Shown here one piece after another: positions 1-10,820 of a stretch of 64,000 nucleotides of DNA (positions are counted from its first letter, which is position 1; every line of letters begins with the position of its first letter). A program made the translations under genes and the position numbers. The DNA is from Ornithinimicrobium sp. INDO-MA30-4. GTDB taxonomy: Bacteria; Actinomycetota; Actinomycetes; Actinomycetales; Dermatophilaceae. The notes beneath the pieces were generated by a model that saw only the letters and a program-made list of their open reading frames with translations, was not told where the DNA came from and did not search any database. The stretch is taken from NCBI RefSeq assembly GCF_021535045.1, contig NZ_CP091057.1, positions 1-64,000 of the forward strand, in the 5' to 3' direction.

Positions 1-737
1 CGTGCGGGCGCCGTGACGGCGGCCAGCGTTGGGCTGATGGTCTCGATGACCGGTGGGGCTCAAGCCGCCACCCCGAGCGTTCCTGCGGCCAGCGCGACAG
101 GCAAGACGGTCTCAGCGCTGCCGACGTTGCCTGTGCCCTCGCACCCGACCACGACCACGGTGCGTTGGGGCTCTCGTGGGGGCACGGTGGAAAGTGTCCA
201 GTCGGTCGTGGGCACGACCGCTGACGGAATTTTCGGCCCGGTCACTCATGCTGCGGTGAAGCGGTGGCAGTCCCGTAACGGGTTGGTTGCTGATGGCATC
301 GTTGGCCCGTTGACGAGCAGGGCGATGGGACTGAACGCCACGAGCAGTGATAGCCGTTCTCAGCAGAGCTCCTCACGGAGCAGCGCCCGTTCTTCGAGCA
401 CGAGCTCGAGTGGGGTGTTGGGTTACGCGCAGCAGTACACCGGGATCATGTACTCCTGGGGTGGCACCAGCCCTCGACGGGTTTCGACTGCTCGGGGTAC
501 ACCCAGTACGTCTACGCCAAGGTCGGTGTTGATCTGCCGCGTACTGCTGAGGCGCAGCGTCAGGCCACGACCCCCTTTCAGAGCCCCGCCCGGGGATTTG
601 GTGTTCTGGGGTGCCCCGGCATGGCACAACGCGATCTATGCCGGCGACGGAATGATCTACGACTCCGGCAAGCCCGGATCCCGACCCAGAAGCGGAAGAT
701 GTTCTCCGGCGTGACCAGCTATGGCCGCGTTGGCTGA
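1..737 (+). CDS. NlpC/P60 peptidoglycan hydrolase with PG-binding domain (5' partial, frameshifted)
   Basis: Secreted cell-wall hydrolase. The frame is open from base 1 and the hydrophobic end of a signal peptide (GLMVSMTGGAQA) lies at once downstream, so the true start is left of the window; the GTG at 13 is only an internal codon. A peptidoglycan-binding repeat follows (VESVQSVVGTTADGIFGPVT, then VADGIVGPLTSRA), then a Ser/Arg linker, then the NlpC/P60 domain. Its catalytic Cys motif GFDCSGY is read only after a one-base correction near 475; the frame returns near 590 (GDLVFWG, then the catalytic-His region AWHNAIYAG) and shifts again near 680 to end RKMFSGVTSYGRVG-stop at 737. Three indels in one short gene with an otherwise intact catalytic core suggest sequence errors. 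Function known for the family: cleavage of D-Glu/diaminopimelate peptide bonds. No operon partner is evident. Confidence 0.8.
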
Positions 738-872
738 TTGGTGAGTGGACTGGTGGCCCGTACCCGATCGTGGGGTGCGGGCCACTGGTGTCCGGCACCA
801 GACGCGTCGTTACGATAGGTGGTAGTAGCCCGGTTGGTCACGCGGAAGGGACGTTCGTGGAGGCAAGGCAGC

Positions 873-1325
873 GTGTTTGAGGTGGGGCGGGCCTCGCGTG
901 GTGCTGTCTGGGGCGCATGGGTGAGCACGGTGTGGATGGTCGTGGTGGTGTTGTCGCTGGTGTTGATGCATGGTCTGGGGCTGTCCCACACCGGCACCGC
1001 GCCGAACCTGGCTGCGCCTACGGTCGCTGCTGCGTCTCACGCTTCAGAGGTGGCCACGAGTGGTGGCCACGGTGGACCCACCGTTCCGGCTGCGGGCCGC
1101 ATTGGGCACCAGGAACCGGGCCCTGGGCATTCCACGGCGCTGGCGCAGGCCTGTCTAGCTGTGTTGACCGCGCTGATTTTGGTGGGGACCTTCTTGCTGT
1201 TGATGGGCCGGGGGTGGGCCCGGTCTGGCCGTCGCCTGCGGGAGTTGGTCGCGTCACCGTTCTGGGACCCGGCGATGTGGTGGGTGCACCCCCGTACTCA
1301 TGAGTTGTGCGTGATGCGCACCTGA
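873..1325 (+). CDS. DUF6153-type small membrane protein
   Basis: A two-helix membrane protein of about 150 residues. TM1 is VSTVWMVVVVLSLVLMHGLG, TM2 is AVLTALILVGTFLLLM, and they are joined by a roughly 60-residue His/Gly/Pro-rich loop (HASEVATSGGHGGPTV, GHQEPGPGHS). This resembles DUF6153, a family of unknown function common beside DUF305 and copper genes in actinobacteria. I prefer the GTG at 873, with GGAGG nine bases upstream, over the GTG at 819 in the same frame, which has no ribosome site. The His-rich extracytoplasmic loop and the position before a DUF305 lipoprotein fit a metal-related envelope role, but that is inference. No frameshift is seen. Confidence 0.6.
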   Translation: MFEVGRASRGAVWGAWVSTVWMVVVVLSLVLMHGLGLSHTGTAPNLAAPTVAAASHASEVATSGGHGGPTVPAAGRIGHQEPGPGHSTALAQACLAVLTALILVGTFLLLMGRGWARSGRRLRELVASPFWDPAMWWVHPRTHELCVMRT

Positions 1326-1410
1326 GGGAGGCGTTGTAGCGCCGGCTGAGCGTCGTGGTCTGGCCGGCCTCAGCAAGGTCCTTTATCCTCCCAGTACCAG
1401 GAGCACTCTT

Positions 1411-1992
1411 ATGTTCTACCCACGCACCTTCGCGATGCCCGCCGTCGCTGTTGTCATGACGTTCGCGTTGTCCGCCTGCACCACCGAAGAACCCGGTTCT
1501 ACCGAGCCCAACGCCTCGGACCAGCAAGAGTCCGCCGAGGAGTTCAACGACGCCGATGTCGAGTTCACGACCGGGATGATCCCGCACCACCAACAAGCCG
1601 TGGTCATGTCCGAGATGGCGATCGACCAGGGCGGACCCGAGGTCGCTGATCTCGCCGAACGGATCCAAGCCGCCCAAGACCCTGAGATCGAGACCATGAC
1701 GGCCTGGTTGCAAGACTGGGGCGTGGACGTCCCGACCGGGATGGGCGGGATGGGCGACATGGGGATGATGAGCCCAGGTGACATGCAAGACATGATGGAC
1801 GCGCAGGGGGACCAGTTCGACACGATCTGGTTAGAGATGATGATCGAGCACCACGAAGGCGCGATCAGCATGTCCCGCACCCAACAAAATGAAGGCCTCA
1901 ACACCGACGCGGTCACTCTTGCCGGAACCATCATCGATGCCCAGCAGAGCGAGATCGATGAGATGGAGCAGATGCTGGGCTCGGACCAGTGA
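1411..1992 (+). CDS. DUF305 domain lipoprotein
   Basis: Exported lipoprotein of 193 residues. The N-terminus has a lipobox-like end (VVMTFALSACTTEE), so the mature protein would begin at Cys 24. The body is DUF305: two paired-His segments, FTTGMIPHHQQAVVMSEMA and LEMMIEHHEGAISMSR, flank a Met/Gly-rich linker (MGGMGDMGMM). DUF305 proteins adopt a ferritin-like helical fold and are repeatedly found with copper-resistance genes; the HH...M pattern is a plausible Cu(I)/Cu(II) site (inference). An AGGAG lies eight bases before ATG 1411. The next gene starts inside this one's stop (GTGA at 1989), so the two are translationally coupled. Intact reading frame. Confidence 0.85.
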   Translation: MFYPRTFAMPAVAVVMTFALSACTTEEPGSTEPNASDQQESAEEFNDADVEFTTGMIPHHQQAVVMSEMAIDQGGPEVADLAERIQAAQDPEIETMTAWLQDWGVDVPTGMGGMGDMGMMSPGDMQDMMDAQGDQFDTIWLEMMIEHHEGAISMSRTQQNEGLNTDAVTLAGTIIDAQQSEIDEMEQMLGSDQ

Positions 1993-2842
1993 GGTCACCA
2001 ACTCCCGGGCCGTCCCCGCTCCCACGCGCCTTCACAGCCCTGGGCGCGGCCCTCGGCATTGTTCTTGTGGCGGGGTGTAGCAGCACCCCAGAACGCTTAG
2101 CGCCGCAAGAGCCCACGGGTTCGGGACTGGCGATCGCGGACACCCACGTCCACGCCATCGAACGGGCCGGGCCATCGGGCGGCATCGTGTTAGCCACCCA
2201 TGACGGGTTATGGGCCGTCGACGGGAACCAACTGTCCCAAGTCGGTCCCCAGATCGACCTCATGGGTTTCACAGTGCTGAACGAGAGCACGTACCGGGCT
2301 TCGGGGCACCCAGGCCCGGGCGTGGAGCTGGCTGAGCCGGTGGGCCTGATCGAAACCAACGACGCCGGCCGGACCTGGTCGGCGCTGTCCCGGGCAGGAG
2401 AGTCCGATTTCCACCTCCTGGACGGCAACGACACCGTCACCGTCGGTTTCGATGGAACGGTGCGCTCCAGCACCGATGGGCAAACATGGCAGGACGCCGC
2501 GACACCAGAAGACCTCATCGACCTGGCACTGCGACCAGCAGGAGGAGAGCTACTAGCCAGCACGGCCAGCGGGCTACAACGCAGCCCCAAGGCGGGAAAC
2601 AGGTGGGAGCCTGTGCCATCAGCCCCACCCTAGTACTGCTGGACTGGGCTGATCAAGACACCGTCGTCGGCATCAGCGACACCGGGGCCGTCCACGTGTC
2701 CACCGACGGTGCTGCCACCTGGCAGGACAGCGAACAACTGGCCTCAGCAATCCAAGCGATGTCCGCTCAGCGAACACCCCGGGGTGACATCGAACTTCTC
2801 ATCGCTGGGGAAAACGATGTCCAAGCGGTCATCATCGACTGA
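1989..2842 (+). CDS. F510_1955-type BNR-repeat lipoprotein (frameshifted)
   Basis: Lipoprotein of about 280 residues with lipobox IVLVAGCSSTPE, so anchored outside the membrane. The rest is a beta-propeller-like protein with sialidase/BNR Asp-box-like turns (ETNDAGRTWSAL, SSTDGQTWQD, VSTDGAATWQD) and an opening segment IADTHVHAIE. This matches the F510_1955 family named glycosylhydrolase, although no enzymatic activity is established and the usual genomic company is DUF305 and copper or multicopper genes. One indel near 2620 separates the front part, which ends early, from the tail frame ending GENDVQAVIID-stop at 2842. Start GTG 1989 overlaps the DUF305 stop. Co-transcription with DUF305 suggests a shared metal-stress function (inference). 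Confidence 0.7.
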
Positions 2843-2947
2843 TAGTTCTGAGCGCAACCCTCACGCAAAATGGTGGACCGGGCGCGGTAGTGCAACTCCG
2901 GCCCGATCCCAGACGCGCCGTCCCGTAGGTGCTGATGGGCTCGGGCT

Positions 2948-3253
2948 TCAGGAGCGTACTAACCGGGCGATAGCCGCAGAGGCCTCGTTGATCTTGTCCT
3001 GCGCTTCGTCGCCGCCACTGTGGATGGCCTCGCTCACGCAGTGGGTGAGGTGCTCGTGCAGCAGACTGATCGCCACGGCTTCCAGTGCTTTAGTGGCTGC
3101 CGAGATCTGGGTGAGGACGTCGATGCAGTATGTGTCTTCTTCGACCATGCGCCGTACCCTCGCACCTGCCCTTCGGCGCGTTGGAGTCTCTTGATCTGAG
3201 AATCCTTGGTGTCGGCGTACCCGGGGCGCGGGCGCCTCTCCGCTTGTTGTCAT
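2948..3253 (-). CDS. csoR: CsoR-type copper-sensing repressor (double frameshift)
   Basis: Copper-sensing transcriptional repressor of the CsoR/RcnR (DUF156) family, all-helical and tetrameric. The core RMVEEDTYCIDVLTQISAAT and the later EHLTHCV carry the Cys...His-x3-Cys ligands of Cu(I)-binding CsoR. The residues between the start and RMVEED are out of frame: the other frame of the same DNA reads GYADTKDSQIKRLQRAEGQ, the normal helix 1, so two compensating one-base errors near 3225 and 3150 are likely. The gene lies 41 bases downstream of copA on the same strand, giving a copA-csoR operon, and a CsoR operator stands before copA at 5644-5660, which implies autoregulation. Confidence 0.85.
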   Translation of the reverse strand: MTTSGEAPAPRVRRHQGFSDQETPTRRRAGARVRRMVEEDTYCIDVLTQISAATKALEAVAISLLHEHLTHCVSEAIHSGGDEAQDKINEASAAIARLVRS

Positions 3254-3293
3254 GGCGATATCACTTTCACGCGGATCAAGGGTGCGGGTGCAC

Positions 3294-5634
3294 TCAGAGG
3301 TTCTGGGTACGTAAGCGTAGTGCGTTCCCGATGACGCTGACCGAGGACAGCGACATCGCGGCCGCTGCGATGATGGGGGAGAGCAACAACCCGAAGACCG
3401 GGTAAAGCACTCCGGCCGCGATGGGGATGCCGGCGCTGTTGTACATGAACGCGAAGATCAGGTTCTGTCGGATGTTGCGCATCGTCTTTGGGACAAGCTG
3501 CGTGCGTGCACGATGCCGGTCAGGTCACCACCCAGGAGCGTGACCCCGGCGCTTTCCATGGCCACGTCCGTCCCGGAGCCCATGGCCAGGCCTACGTCGG
3601 CTGCCGCTAACGCTGGGGCGTCGTTGACCCCATCGCCGGCCATCGCGACCACCCGCCCCTCAGCGCGCAACTGGTTCACGATGTCCACTGTGCTCCGGCA
3701 GCACCTCGGCCTCGACCTGATCGATCCCGAGCTGGTCTGCGACAGCGCGGGCGGTGGTTTTGTTGTCACCGGTCAACATGATGACTTCGATGCCCTCAGC
3801 GCGTAGCGCCTTGACCGCGTCTTTGGTCGTGTCCTTGATCGCGTCGGCGATCGCGAACACCCCGGCGGCGACCCCGTCGACCCCGATCAGGATCGCGGTC
3901 GCCCCTTGGGCGCGGTACTCCTCGGCTTGGTCGTGCACACCGCTGGTGTCCACGTCCTGTGACTGCAGGAACGTGGCACCGCCGATCACCACCGGCGGCC
4001 TTGCACGGTACCGCTCACCGCGGCCCGTGGGCGCCTCGAAATCGCTGACGTCAGCAATCTCGAGGTTCTGGTCGTGAGCGGCCGCAACGATGGCCTCACC
4101 CAACGGGTGTTCAGAGGCCCGCTCGACGGCGGCCGCCAACTGCACCAGCTCCGTGGTGTCGAACCCGTCGCTAGGCGCGGTGTGAGTCAAACTGGGCCGG
4201 CCCTGGGTGAGCGTGCCGGTCTTGTCCACCACCAACGTGTCGACTTTCTCCATCCGCTCCAACGCCTCCGCGTTCTTGATCAGCACACCCAGACCTGCCC
4301 CGCGGCCCACCCCGACCATGATGGACATGGGCGTGGCCAGACCCAACGCGCACGGACAGGCAATGATCAACACGGCAACAGCAGCAATGAGCGCGTAAGC
4401 GAAGCGGGGCTCGGGTCCCACGAAAGCCCACACCGCGAAGGTCAGGACCGCTACTGCGATCACGGCCGGAACGAACACTCCTGCGACCCGGTCGGCCAGG
4501 CCTGGATCGGCGCGCGGGAGCGTTGGGCCTCGGCCACCATCGCCACGATCCGCGACAACATGGTGTCGCGTCCCACCTTCTGCGCGGTCATCACCAACCC
4601 ACCGCTCTGGTTGATAGTCCCCCGATGACGCTGTCTCCAGGCGCCTTGGTCACCGGCATCGACTCACCCGTCACCAACGACTCATCCACCGATGACTGGC
4701 CCTCTTCGACCTCACCATCGACCGGGACCCGCTCCCCGGGACGGACCCGCAACCGGTCGCCAAGCTCAACGTGTTCTAACGCGATCTCTTCGTCGCTGCC
4801 ATCATCACTCACCCGGCGCGCGGTCTTGGGGTCATGTCCAACAACGCCTTGATCGCCCCGGAGGTCTGCTCCCGGCCCGCAGTTCCAGGACCTGACCGAG
4901 CAGGACCAACACGGTGATGACCGCTGCCGCTTCGAAGTACACCGCGACCGTGCCGTTACCGTCCCGGAACGAATCGGGAAAGATCCCCGGGGCCAGGGTG
5001 GCGATGACGCTGTACAACCACGCGACGCCGGTACCCATCGCGATCAGGGTGAACATGTTCAAGTTGCGGGTACGGACCGAGGCCCACCCGCGCACGAAGA
5101 AGGGCCACCCCGCCCACAACACCACCGGGGTCGCCAACACCAACTGGATCCACGCCGAAACTCGGGAGGGCACCACGTCATCGACCGCACCGAACAGGTG
5201 CGTGCTCATCTCTAGCAAGAACACCGGTGCCGCCAACGCCGCGCCCACCCAGAACCGGCGCGTCATATCCACCAACTCGGCGCTGGGGCCGTGTCAGCGG
5301 TCACTGTCGCGGGCTCCAAACCCATCCCGCAAATCGGACAAGCGCCCGGCCCCATCTGACGGATCTCAGGGTGCATCGGACACGTGTACTCCACCTCCTC
5401 ACCCCGGCCCCTCCCGGGCAGCCCCAGAAGGTTCACCGTCGTGGTCGGCCTGCGGTGCGGCATAACGGTCCGGGTCAGTCGTGAACTTGCATGGCAACCT
5501 GCGGAGCAGAAAACGAACCGCTGACCGTCGTGCTCGGCGCTCAGAGCATCTTCGTCTTTAACCCGCATCCCGCACACCGGGTCCGTTCCCGCCCCAACCA
5601 TTGACTCTCGCTCGTCTTCCACATGACTACCCAT
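3294..5634 (-). CDS. copA: Copper-translocating P1B-type ATPase (multiple frameshifts)
   Basis: Cu(I)-exporting ATPase of about 780 residues. In order: a YHS-like metal domain (DPVCGMRV ... FCSAGC), a heavy-metal-binding motif (YTCPMHPEI ... [10 protein letters not shown]), membrane helices, actuator motif VTGES, the transport CPC motif in [13 protein letters not shown], phosphorylation site [32 protein letters not shown], and C-terminal helices ending ALRLRTQNL. It has YHS plus HMBD rather than CxxC MBD domains, as in the SilP/CopB-like actinobacterial subgroup. The reading frame changes near 5460, 5270, 4840, 4610, 4480, 3700 and 3490, but all catalytic motifs survive, so errors are more likely than decay. 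A -10-like TATATT at 5641-5646 would place transcription near the ATG at 5634, possibly a leaderless mRNA; a second ATG lies at 5601. Transcribed with csoR. Confidence 0.88.
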
Positions 5635-5643
5635 ACGACCAAT

Positions 5644-5660
5644 ATACCCCCTAGGGGTAT
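5644..5660. promoter_or_regulatory. CsoR operator before copA
   Basis: The sequence ATACCCCCTAGGGGTAT is a pseudo-palindrome (arms ATACCCC/GGGGTAT, three-base centre). It agrees with the published GC-rich CsoR box consensus. It overlaps the candidate -10 (TATATT on the minus strand), so bound apo-CsoR would block RNA polymerase and copper would release it. Confidence 0.85.
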
Positions 5661-5701
5661 TAGGCTGTACCAGTACCCACAGCCAGCTGACTCCATCCCG
5701 G

Positions 5702-7094
5702 TCAGGCGGCGACGGTGTTCCAGACCGCGCCGGCCGCGATCCCGAGGCCGACGCTGAGGGCTGCGGTGGCCACGGCCAAGCGCCCGGACCAGCGCCCTAT
5801 GCCTAAGGGGTCGGGCGCTGGGTCACTGCCGGGACGGAACGGTTGGGCGATCCACCTCAGGTAGTAGAAGAGGCTCAGCAGCGTATTGATAAGGACGACG
5901 ATGGACAACCAGGCCAGGCCGCCGTCCCAAGCTGCGGTGACGGTGGTGAGTTTGCCGACAAAGACAGCCGTCGGCGGGGTGCCGACGAGACCGAGCAGCG
6001 AAACCGCCAGGCTCACGGCAAGCCACGGGTGGCCGCGGGCGATCCCGCGGTAGGACTCCAAAGTGCGGTGCTGGGGAAGCGCAGCGGTGACAGAGAACGC
6101 GGCGATGTTGGTGACGGTGTACCCGGTGAGATAGACCAGCAGCGAGGGCAGGGCCAGCGCGGAGTGGCCGGCTACGGCGATGGGCACCAGCAGGTAGCCA
6201 ACCTGGCTGACGGTCGACCACCCCAGCAGCCGTCGCGGGTCGCTCTGCCAGTAGGCCGCCAGATTGCCGAGCGTCATGCTGACCACGGCCAGCACCGCCA
6301 CGAGTAGCGGCCAGGCGAGGGTGTCCGGAAGCGTGAGCATGAGGCGGTATGTCGCGATGACGGCCCCGATTTTAGGGATCGTCGTCAAGAACGTGGCGGC
6401 CGTGGCGTTCGCGCCCTGCGCGGCGTCCGGCACCCAGAAGTGGGCGGGGAAGCCGCCTGCTTTAAACATCAACCCGACGACAATGGCCAACACTGCTGAA
6501 GCGACCGCCCCAGCAGGTGCGGCGGGAAGGCGGTCGGTGAGCTCGGCGTACCCCGTGGTACCGGTCACGCCATAGAGCACGGTGACCCCACCCATCAGCA
6601 CAATGCCGAACAGTGCCCCCAGAAGGTAGGTCTTCATGGTGGCTTCGGCGCTGGTGGCACCGCCAGTCAGGCCGATGAGCCCGTAGAGGGGAATGCTGGC
6701 TAGGAGGAACCCCACGGCCACGACCATCAGATCGTCGGCCCCCGCGAGCACGAGGGCGCCGGTCGCCGAGAACAGCAACAGCGCGTACGTCTCGCTCTCT
6801 CGAGGCGAGCCGGAAATCTCGTCGGTGGCTATGCCGAGCACGAGCAGGGTTCCCACCGCCACCAGGATCCGGGCCACCCCAGTCGTGGTGTCGACGGTGA
6901 ATGAACCCTCAAACGCGGATTGCGCCGGGCCGCTCAACGACAACGCTGCGCTGACCCCCGCTCCGAGGAGCGCAAGGGCGGCGACGATTCGGGTCACCCA
7001 CTGCCGGTCGCGGGGCAGGAACGAACCGCCTAAGAGCGCGGTGGAGACCACCGACGAACAGTATGATCTCCGGCAGGAGCAGCAGTGGGCGCAT
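5702..7094 (-). CDS. nuoN: NuoN-like proton-translocating subunit (frameshift near start)
   Basis: Antiporter-like membrane subunit of a Complex I-type arm. It begins MRPLLLLPEIILFVGGLH and shifts frame near 7040 into a long 440-residue frame. That frame has many helices and the typical proton-channel segment KAGGFPAHFWVPDAAQGANA (Lys and His as in NuoN), followed by a second helix bundle around DPRRLLGWSTVSQVGYLLVP. Length is close to NuoN. ATG 7094 lies three bases after the nuoM stop. Last gene of the operon, followed by the divergent copper block; no NADH-binding gene follows. See the finding on the orphan membrane arm. Confidence 0.8.
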
Positions 7095-7097
7095 CGA

Positions 7098-8589
7098 CTA
7101 CCGACCGACCAACGTGATCAGCGTCTGTGAAGCCGGCTCGATGATGGCCAGCAGGGGGCCGGGGACCACCCCGATGGCCAAAAGAGCAGCAGCAGCGGTG
7201 CAACCGCCCACATTTCGGTGGGGCGCAGATCCGCGAAGTCCACCGAAGCGCCACGCGTTGTGCCGGTGAAGAGTCGTTGCAGCGCACGCAAGAAGAGTGC
7301 AGCGGTCAGCAGTATGCCGAGTAGGGCGACCGCGGTGATGGGTGCGGTCGCAATACTGCCGGTGAAGATCTGAACTCGGCGATGAACCCGGACAACCCCG
7401 GCAGCCCCAACGAGGCGAAGGCTCCGATGGCGAACAGGGTGGCCATCCGAGGCGCCGGGCCGGCTAGTCCGCCGTAGGCACCCATGTCGTAGGTCGCGGC
7501 GCGATCGTGCAGCACCCCGGCCAGCAAGAACAGGGCCCCGGTGATCAGTCCGTGGCTGACCATCTGGGTCACCGCCCCAGTGACGGCGACCTCGCGTGCG
7601 GTGGCGTTGTCGCCGGCAACGAGACCCGCGACACCGACCGCCATGACGATGTAACCCATGTGGTTGACCGAGGTGTAAGCAATCATTCGTTTAAGGTCCT
7701 GCTGTGCCAGCGCGACGAGCGCGCCGTAGAGGACGGACACCACGCCCACCGCGATGATGATCCACGCCCATGATCGCCACGCTTCAGGAAGCATTGGCAT
7801 CGCGACCCGCAGAAACCCGTAGGTACCCATTTTGAGCAAGACCCCGCCAGGACTGCTGATCCGATGGCGGGGGCGTCGGGTGGGCTGGCGGCAACCAGGT
7901 GTGAACGGGACCGTCGGGGTCTTGACCGCCAGCCCGAGCAGAATGGCGCCGAGCACGAAGCCCCTGGCGACCGGTCGACCGGCCAACGGCATCTCTTGGG
8001 CCAGGCGGACCATGTCGAAGGTGTGCGGCTGCGCTGCGACGTAGAGCCCGATGAACCCGGCTAGCAGAGCCAAGGAGCCCAGGAACGTGTAGAGGAAGAA
8101 CTTCAGTGCAGACCGGGCCGCGTCCCCGTGGCCCCACCCGGCAATGACGAAGTACATCGCCACGATGGACAGGTCGAAGAACACGAAGAACAAGATCAGG
8201 TCGGCGGCCACGAACACGCCGAGGCTGACGCTCTGCAAGAACAGGAACAGCGCCGCCTGAATGCGCGTCCGCTCGCCCTGACGCAGGGCATAGACCGCGC
8301 AACTGAGGAAGATGATCGCGCTCATCGCAAGCAGCGGAAGCGACAACCCATCGACTCCCACGTGGTAGCTGCTGTCGACGCCGGGGATCCATGGCACCTG
8401 TTCCTCGAAGGCCAAGGCTCCGGGGGCAGGGCTCTGGTAGCGGATCCACACGGCCACGATCAGCGTGAGGTCGAGGGCGGACACGACCACCCAGGCCCGT
8501 CCGGCCACGACCGGCGAAAGCTTGGGCAGGGCGAGGAGCCCCACGGCTGCGGTCAACGGCAAGAAAACGATCAGACTGAGCACGTTCAT
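7098..8589 (-). CDS. nuoM: NuoM-like proton-translocating subunit (frameshifted)
   Basis: About 497 residues from ATG 8589 (MNVLSLIVFLPLTAAVGLLA) to the TAG at 7098-7100. Typical NuoM features: GVDGLSLPLLAMSAI, the conserved channel segment LGLAVKTPTVPF (Lys in TM7), and the Lys-containing second half QQDLKRMIAYTSVNHMGYIV ... LMSHG-type helix (read here as MVSHGLITGALFLLAG) with GLPGLSGFIAEF. Local frame slips occur near 7870-7905, destroying the usual FHTWLPDAH-type stretch, and near 7370. The start overlaps the end of nuoL (ATGA-type), as expected for a coupled operon. Confidence 0.82.
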
Positions 8590-10522
8590 CCCCCACAAAC
8601 ACCAGGAGCAGGAAGCCGACCGCGAGGATCGCGACGACCTGGAGGGTAGTGGTGCAGCTGACCGGTCTGCGGCCGACGGGCCAACGCGCCAAGACTGCGG
8701 ACCCCGCGGGTGACCCACCCCACCGCACCGTCGAAGACCCGGTCGTCAAAGTGGCCCGCACGATCAGCCGCGCGAAGCGCCACGGCCGAAACCACACCGA
8801 CCGTCCCATCGAGCCCTCGGTCATCGAATCGCCCGGCACGCTGTGCCAACCGAAGCGTCGCGGCCGAGGCCGCCATCACCCCGGCGTCGAGCACCCGGTC
8901 ATCGAAGCGGGCCAGGGCATCGGCCAACCTCACCGTCGGGGTCACCACGACGCCTCGAGCGGCGGCCTCCAGACCCAACCAACCCCGAGCCCACCTCGGT
9001 CCAGGTGCCCCCCAACGGAAGACTGCGCCGAGCACGGTGAGCGCCAGTGCAACCGAGATCAGCAACTCGAGGGCGCTGGCGCTGGGATGGTTGCGACCGT
9101 CGAGGGAGTGGGCGAGCGCCGCGCCCCACGGGCCGAGCGCCAACACTCCGAGCAGGACCGCACCCGTGGCCAACATCACCAGGGCGGGTATGCGACGGCA
9201 GGCACCTCTCGCGTCCCTTGCTGTTCGGAATCGTGTAGCGCCTGGGCCTGCGCTGCTTCTTCCGACGAGGTTCGACGCCACACGACGACCAGGATCTTGG
9301 CCGCATACCCAGCGGACAACGCCGCCGCCGCCAGCCCGACGACATACAGCGCCATCGAGCCTTCGAGGGCTGCCGCAAGGATCTCGTCTTTGGTGGCCCA
9401 CATCGACAATGGCGCCACGCCCGCCAGCGAGAGGGCCCCGAGTCCGGTCACGACTCCAAGCAGCGGCCACCTCCGCCCGGCCCCCGCAAACCGGGCAAGG
9501 CCTTGGTGCCGAGCGCGGTGAGCCACAGCCCTGCGGCCAGGAACAGCAGAGCCTTGGTGGCTGCGTGTGCGACTAAGTGGGTGGCGCCGCCGGCCACACT
9601 GCCCACCCCTGCCGCCAACACCACGAAGCCGAGTTGGGCACAGGTCGATGCGGCGAGAAGCTGTTTGAGGTCGCGCTGGGCCAGCGCCACGGCACCCAGA
9701 AGCAGCGCTGTGGCCGCACCGATCCACGCAGTCACGGGCCCGGCCCACCCGGTCATGGCGAGCAGCGGCTCGACCCTCAGGAGTAGATAACCGCCCATCG
9801 CCACCATGGCCGCCGAGTGCAGCAGGGCGCTTACCGGGCTGGGGCCGGCCATCGCCGAGGACAACCAGAACGAGAACGGCAGCTGCGCTGCCTTGCCAGC
9901 GCGGCCACCAACACCCCGGCCGCGATGACGTGTCGCCACCCCGGGGAAGCATCGCCAGGTCGCCTATAACGAACCCGGCGCCACCGGCTAAGGCGGCAGC
10001 CGCTGCGACATACAGTCCGACGTCGGCGCTGCGCGTGGTCACGAAGGCGGTCAGTCCCGCGCTGACCCGGTGGTCGTCGCGCCACCAGAATCCGATCAGT
10101 GCGTAGGACGCAGCGCCCATCAACTCCCACGCAAACAACAGGGTCGGCACGGTCGTCGCGGTCGCGGTGATCAACGCGAAGGCCGCGAAGAGCAGCATCA
10201 GCCCGAAGAACCGGGGCCGGGCATCGCCGATCTCACCGGTGGCCACGATCAGAGCCAATGCTGCCACCAACGCGATGGTAGGCACCAGCAGCGCGCTCAG
10301 GGTGTCGACCGCCAAGGCGAAGTCGGTGCCCAGCACGAACGGCACGGCCACGCTCGGTCGCATCACCGACACGCCGACCGCGAGCCCAGCGGTCGCTGCC
10401 GCAGCGGCGATCGCGACCGGGGCGGCGATCCGTTCGGCGCGCGGGCTTAGGGCGAGGACGGCACCGACAATGGCAGGCAACACCACCATGGACCACAACA
10501 GGGTCGGAGCGAGAGCGATCAC
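8586..10522 (-). CDS. nuoL: NuoL-like proton-translocating subunit (frameshifted)
   Basis: About 645 residues spread over several frames. Recognisable NuoL blocks are LFAWELMGAASYALIGFWW, the segment PFSFWLSSAMAGPSPVSALL with HSAAMVAMGGYLLLR, the helix-11 region AQRDLKQLLAASTCAQLG, and THLVAHAATKALLFLAAG, then SLAGVAPLSMWATKDEILA. The C-terminal part holds an amphipathic stretch with repeated RFDDRVLD/HFDDRVFD motifs and a last helix VVAILAVGFLLLVFV, equivalent to the lateral helix HL and its anchor. Breaks lie near 9950, 9480, 9200 and 8650. ATG 10522 overlaps the nuoK stop. Confidence 0.82.
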
Positions 10523-10820
10523 CGGGACAAGTCCGTGGCCATGTCGGTCATGTCGGCCCCCGCCTGGCGGTGCATCAGTGTGGCCACGGCGAAGCCCATC
10601 GCCATTTCCACGGTCATCGCCGCAATGACCACGAGCAACAGGACCTGCCGGAGGGCTCGGGTGCGGTGAACCACCAGAATCCGGCGGCCGCGATGATGAC
10701 GCCGTTGATCATCAGTTCCAGGCCCATCATGACCATGACCACGACCTGCTGCGAGATCGCGCCGTAGAGGCCGATACTGAAGAGTGCGGCGGCGAGTAGG
10801 AGCACCGTTTCCAGGGTCAT
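10519..10820 (-). CDS. nuoK: NuoK-like subunit (frameshifted)
   Basis: Small three-helix subunit of about 100 residues. It begins MTLETVLLLAAALFSIGLYG and continues through MVMMGLELMINGVIIAAAGF, which contains the conserved membrane Glu of NuoK helix 2 (MGLELM). One indel near 10655 moves the rest (LLLVVIAAMTVEMAMGFAV, with a second membrane Glu) to another frame ending at 10519. These two buried glutamates are the proton-path residues known in NuoK. Overlaps nuoL by four bases and nuoJ by four bases. Confidence 0.82.

Noticed and set aside
8649..9576. Two long plus-strand frames opposite nuoL
   Set aside because: Composition is Pro/Thr/Arg-rich, both lie opposite conserved NuoL helices, and no protein family is evident.
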